The notes beneath the pieces are model-generated. The model made no database searches and was not told where the DNA came from. It was given only the letters and a program-made list of their open reading frames with translations. Both the position numbers and the translations under genes were made by a program. Below are positions 60,290 through 64,000 of a stretch of DNA of 64,000 nucleotides, piece after piece. Positions within the stretch are counted from its first letter, which is position 1; each line of letters starts with the position of its first letter. Source of the stretch: Typhlomys cinereus (Eukaryota > Chordata > Mammalia > Rodentia > Platacanthomyidae). The DNA is taken from NCBI GenBank assembly GCA_023101885.1, contig JALPQD010000137.1:3934071-3998070 (forward strand), given 5' to 3'.

Positions 60290-62107
60290 AAAAAATCCAA
60301 AGAGAATGTCCATATTGTCCAGCAGTATCACATCTGGGTAATGCCAAAAGAAATGGTGTCTACATGCTTCAGTAATGATTTTTTTTTTTTAATGTATTCA
60401 CAACAAACTTTTTGAAGCAAACTAGGTGCCCCTCAGCAGATGAATGGGAAGGAAAATTGTTACATTCAATTGAGTTTCGGTCAATTATTACAAACAATAA
60501 AGTTATGTGGTTAGGAAGAAAATTTGAGTACTTATATGCCTGAAGAAGAGAATGTAGAAACCAAGTATTTCAAAACATGAATAAGAGATAAATTGAGCAT
60601 AATTATGACTTCTAAATCTTAAGTAGTCCTTAGCATCTTGCTAGAACAATAAGAGATGAATAATTTGTAAGATGCCTGTGAATGCAACAAAATCATGTTA
60701 ATTGTTCTGAAATCTATGAAACCAAGTGGAAAACTTGAAAATTAAATGAACATATTTTTCTTAATCTACAAATTATAATTTCTGGATTATGACTACCTAT
60801 ATACCCAGCATTCATCTCGTTTATAATCTGATATATTGCTACCGTAAGCTGTATAAGCCTGACTTCACTTTGTTATCTCTGACTATGATTCCACAAGCCC
60901 ACCATAATGCCCGCAGACCTTTGCAGACATTCATATGGTACACAGTATGTTCATGATGATAAGTTTATTCATGGAAAATTCTGCAATCTTTATGTTAATT
61001 TGTAGCAGGGCTTCAATATACTTGTATAATTTCCTTCTGCCAGGAGTTGTGGTATCGTTTATACTGTAGTTAAAATTTTGAAAATTATTTTACAAACTGC
61101 TATGGGTTCAATTTATTGTCTTTCTTATAATGTATATCTCCTTATAAAGAAATTATCACATATCTTTGATTAGATGAGAAAGAAATGAATATTCCCATAT
61201 TCAACTAATCCAAAGGGTTACCTCTGAAATGTGGTATAGACATCCTCATATGCTAAAGATAACATAAACACATTTTTTTAATATTTTAATTTCTCAAAAA
61301 ATATTTTAATTTCTGGGCTGGAGAGGTGGCTCAGGGGTTAAGCTTCTGCCTTGCAGGCAGAAGGTCCTGAGTTCGGATCCTAGACCCCACGTATAGACGC
61401 CAGGCGGAAGCGGGGGGGGGGGGGGGAGGCGGCCTGCGTTTCCAGTCCTGGTAGGGCGGAGCCTGTGAATCCCTGGGCAGAGTAAACAAGGAGGAGGTGG
61501 AGGCGGTCTATGGTGGTTCCCGAATTCGTCCGTGGTTCTACACACACATACATACACACACGTGCACACGCATACATGCACAATTGAATAAATAATAAAT
61601 TAAAAAAATATTTTAATTTCTCTTTGCCAGGAAATGAATGGAACTAGAAAAAATTATATTGGGTGAAGTATCCTAGACACAGAAAATTAAGTGCCATATG
61701 TACTCCCTAATAGGTGGATCCTAGTACCAAACCCACTTAGTGACACACTCAAAGATAAATCTCTGTAATACAGTAATTGCAAAGATTATAAACAGGAGGG
61801 AAGGGGAAGAAGGGTACTGCCAGAAACAAGGAGAGAAGGGATCATGCTACAGCAGAGAAAATAGGCCACCATCAAGTACTGTAAGTAAATAATGAGACAT
61901 CTGGTTAAGCTCACAGACTTTCCTTCCTGGTCACTTCCAACTAATGAGGTTTAGTCTCAACAGACAGGGAGGGCATAGAGTCTGGCAGATAGATGGTAAC
62001 CATCTTGCAAATGAAAGACTGACCCCCCTTGCTGGGCTCTCGGCAGCTAGTGCAGAAGGGAGTGCTAGTCCAGCCAGGCACAACCTGGGGCTGAGCAGGA
62101 TGATGAG
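60290..62107 (+). mobile_element. L1 3' portion, sense, old, interrupted by a SINE
   Basis: L1-typical text includes AACTAGGTGCCCCTCAGCAG and ATGAATGGGAAGG at 60420-60450 and TGAATGGAACTAGAAAAAAT at 61633, which is the end of ORF2 in LINE-1s. Multiple stops; no functional frame. A SINE splits it at 61315-61607. The 3' UTR continues to the LTR at 62108. Confidence 0.65.
61315..61607 (+). repeat. Young B2-superfamily SINE, sense, in L1
   Basis: Complete copy with a perfect 14-bp duplication ATATTTTAATTTCT (61301-61314 and 61608-61621). A poly-G run lies at 61414-61426. Confidence 0.95.
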
Positions 62108-62511
62108 TGTTGCCAGCCTGGACCCCCCCTCACCACCGGGGAAAGACACATCAGGTTGGGAGCTCGGTCAAAGCAGGAGCTCTTCTTTATTCCAACAGTC
62201 AGGCCCTTATATACCCCACCCAACATCCCATAAGTCCTACCGTGAGTCTTTGCTGATTGGCCCTCTCAGCTAGGCAGTTTAACAGCACCAACTATAGAAG
62301 GTGTAGTCTCTTGAGATTTGCAGTCTCATGAGATTATTATGGGCTAGTGGGGCATTACTATGGGCCAGTTGCTGTTGCTACCCAAGGCTATATTGCATCA
62401 GCCACAAGGCTGTGCTGAATTATGCTGGTGAGGCAGCTTAAACAGATCATGAAACTAGCCAGCTCAGGAAGTTCCAACAGGCCTTGTCCAGGGTCTTGAT
62501 GAGACCCAACA
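62108..62511 (-). mobile_element. Solo LTR inside L1
   Basis: 404 bp; minus-strand ends TGTTGGGTCTC and CTGGCAACA. It contains GGGTATATAAGGGCC (TATA) and GGAATAAAGAAGAGC (polyadenylation signal) on the minus strand. L1 3' UTR text flanks both sides. No internal genes and no clear target duplication. Confidence 0.8.
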
Positions 62512-63280
62512 CCCTCTCACATGGTCTCCTACTCTTATTCCATCTACCTTTGAATCTATTCAGACTATAAGACTCTATTTTAACAGCCTTTTATCTCTGG
62601 CTAGGAGATGACATCCATACCCATCAGGATGGAGCCAAGGGTGGTGCAGGAACAGCAAAACTGGAAGAAGAAAAAAAAAAACAACAACAAACCATAATTC
62701 AGAGCATCAGAGACCCTACATTAATCACCAGGAGCCAGGCCAGCCTAATCTCTCCCCATCCCAAATCTCACGGAAATTTATGGACGAGGGGGTGGTAAGA
62801 TTGTAAGAGCCTAAAGATGGAGAGGAGCAGCTATATGCAAGATACTCCACACAAGTTAGGGCCGAAGTAATCATTATAGGACTTTGCATGACCTGTGCAA
62901 TAACCAACATATCATTGACCCCCCCCCCAAAAAAAATGTCTAGCACGAATCACAGGCACTAGGACTCTTAGAGGCAAGGGATTAACAGCCACATTAGTGT
63001 TCCTATACTAAAGGGGAACACAAAAAAAGAGCTCTAGGCAAAGCTACTGAGTCCTTACACCTCATCAGAAAGGAGGACCCAGAGGGAAGTTTGACATGCA
63101 CATAAAGGATGCTCCAGGAATTGGGGGAGTGGGCACTGGGAGAAAGGGTGGGAGGGGGGAAAGGAAGGAAAAAAGGGGGGGAGAGCAAGGGAATCCAGGA
63201 AGGGGTGGAGTGAGGGAGGGGAATGGGGTATCTATCAAGATTGTATGAGTGGAAAAAAATAAAAAATAAATAAAAAATTT
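62512..63280 (+). mobile_element. L1 3' UTR and A-rich tail, sense
   Basis: It continues the L1 after the LTR: CCACACAAGTTAGGGCC, CTTAGAGGCAAGGGATTAAC, GAGTCCTTACACCTCATCAG, a purine-rich G/A tract (63120-63220) and AAAAAATAAAAAATAAATAA. The reversed copies at 51366-51745 and 52322-52676 match segments of it. Confidence 0.75.
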
Positions 63281-63282
63281 AA

Positions 63283-63510
63283 TTTGTGTGTGTGCGCGGG
63301 CATGCTCAGGTGCATGTATCAGAATCATCCTGGATTGTTTCTTTATCCTTCTATAATTTTCTTTGCTTCATTCTGGATTTTCCAGGCTCTCTCTATCAGG
63401 GCCAGAAGTACAGGTTGCTGCCATTTTTGCCTGTCGTTTTTCCTTGGAACCTAAGACCTGAACTCAAGACAATCTGTTTGTGAGAGAGTCTTAATCCCTG
63501 TGCCATTTTT
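63283..63510 (-). repeat. B2-superfamily SINE, antisense, older
   Basis: GT tail, AGAATCATCCTGGATTG, CCAGGCTCTCTCTATCAGGG and a degraded head at 63450-63507. Confidence 0.6.
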
Positions 63511-63700
63511 TTTACACAGGAATTTCTCATAGTTTAAGTTAATTCAACAACTTAACAAATGCCCAGATCTGAACACTTTGTTTCTTTTTCATTTTTGGTC
63601 AGCCTTGATTAACCAAGAGTGGAACTGAGCTCTAGAGTTGCTTTTAAAAACCCAATCTTGTTTATAGCAGATGATATTTAACTCCTAATGAACATTTTAT

Positions 63701-64000
63701 TGTTGGGCCCGCCCAGGATTTACCCCAGGACATTGCCAAGCACCAGACAGATAAAATGAGACAGATGCAATTAACTCCTTTTAAACTTATTTTTAGACCA
63801 TTTTAAGGACTTTAAAATAAAACAAGTGATCTAAGACTTAATGTGGAGAAAGGAAAGAAAAGAGAAAGAATTACAAAACAAAGAAATCAAAACTTGACAT
63901 TTGCCTAAGAAGATAGGTAGAAAACCAATAGGCATGCCTGAGCAGATCAACCAAGGACCCCTTCCGACAGGGGAAAGATAAAAGAGATGTTTTGAATATG
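63701..64000 (+). mobile_element. LTR, family 2, running off the window
   Basis: It starts TGTTGGGCCCGCCCAGGATT, then ACCCCAGGACATTGCC, matching the start of the LTRs at 47765 and 13205 (minus). The sequence after about 63760 diverges from those copies. The 3' end lies outside the window, so solo or proviral status cannot be told. Confidence 0.55.

Overview
The window is a stretch of rodent nuclear genome. The main content is a decayed cluster of Krueppel-associated box (KRAB) C2H2 zinc-finger genes, embedded in dense retroelement sequence. The rodent call rests on B1, B4 and B3-like SINEs and on about 30 copies of a B2-superfamily tRNA-derived SINE with a GGGGCTGGAGAGGTGGCTC head, a CA-rich tail and an AATAAA end. 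That SINE variant differs from mouse/rat B2. A dipodoid (jerboa-like) rodent is my best guess, from memory of B2-superfamily SINEs in that group, and it is unproven. There is no bacterial, phage or CRISPR content.

Layout. 0-9 kb: a small CpG-rich promoter-like island (about 0.47-0.76 kb), then intergenic SINEs and a solo LTR (6.22-6.81 kb, minus). 9.25-9.6 kb: a second CpG island with CCAAT boxes, suited to be the start of the best-preserved zinc-finger gene. 15.6-24.5 kb: its exons. They are a candidate 5' coding exon (15626-15797), KRAB-A (18691-18835), a short KRAB-b-type exon (19031-19091), a second KRAB-A with a broken partner (21811-21937, 22084-22142), and the zinc-finger exon (22450 onward). 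The phases of 15717-15797, 18691-18835, 19031-19091 and 22450-23227 join into one 354-residue reading frame. That frame ends inside a SINE that landed in the finger array. The fingers downstream of the SINE are cut off and also carry a stop.

26.8-57.2 kb: three diverged, related units from another KRAB-zinc-finger family (C-T-E-C-K-K-A-F fingers). They are unit A (26.8-30.2 kb), unit B (35.3-46.9 kb, with a second finger tail related to A) and unit C (48.7-57.2 kb). All three finger exons have in-frame stops. Units B and C have CpG-island promoters, but only C retains a recognisable KRAB-A exon (from 49760), and that exon seems to lack its splice donor. Because the units are paralogous, each transposon present in one and absent in the others has a visible empty site, which gives a relative insertion history.

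57-64 kb: no genes. This part holds diverged L1 3' ends, B4, SINEs, a solo LTR inside L1, and the start of another LTR that runs off the window.

Functional reading: KRAB-zinc-finger proteins bind DNA with tandem fingers and recruit TRIM28 through the KRAB-A box, often to silence retroelements. Here at most one truncated member (15.6-23.2 kb) looks able to encode a protein. The rest is a graveyard of the family, repeatedly hit by the retroelements such genes often target.
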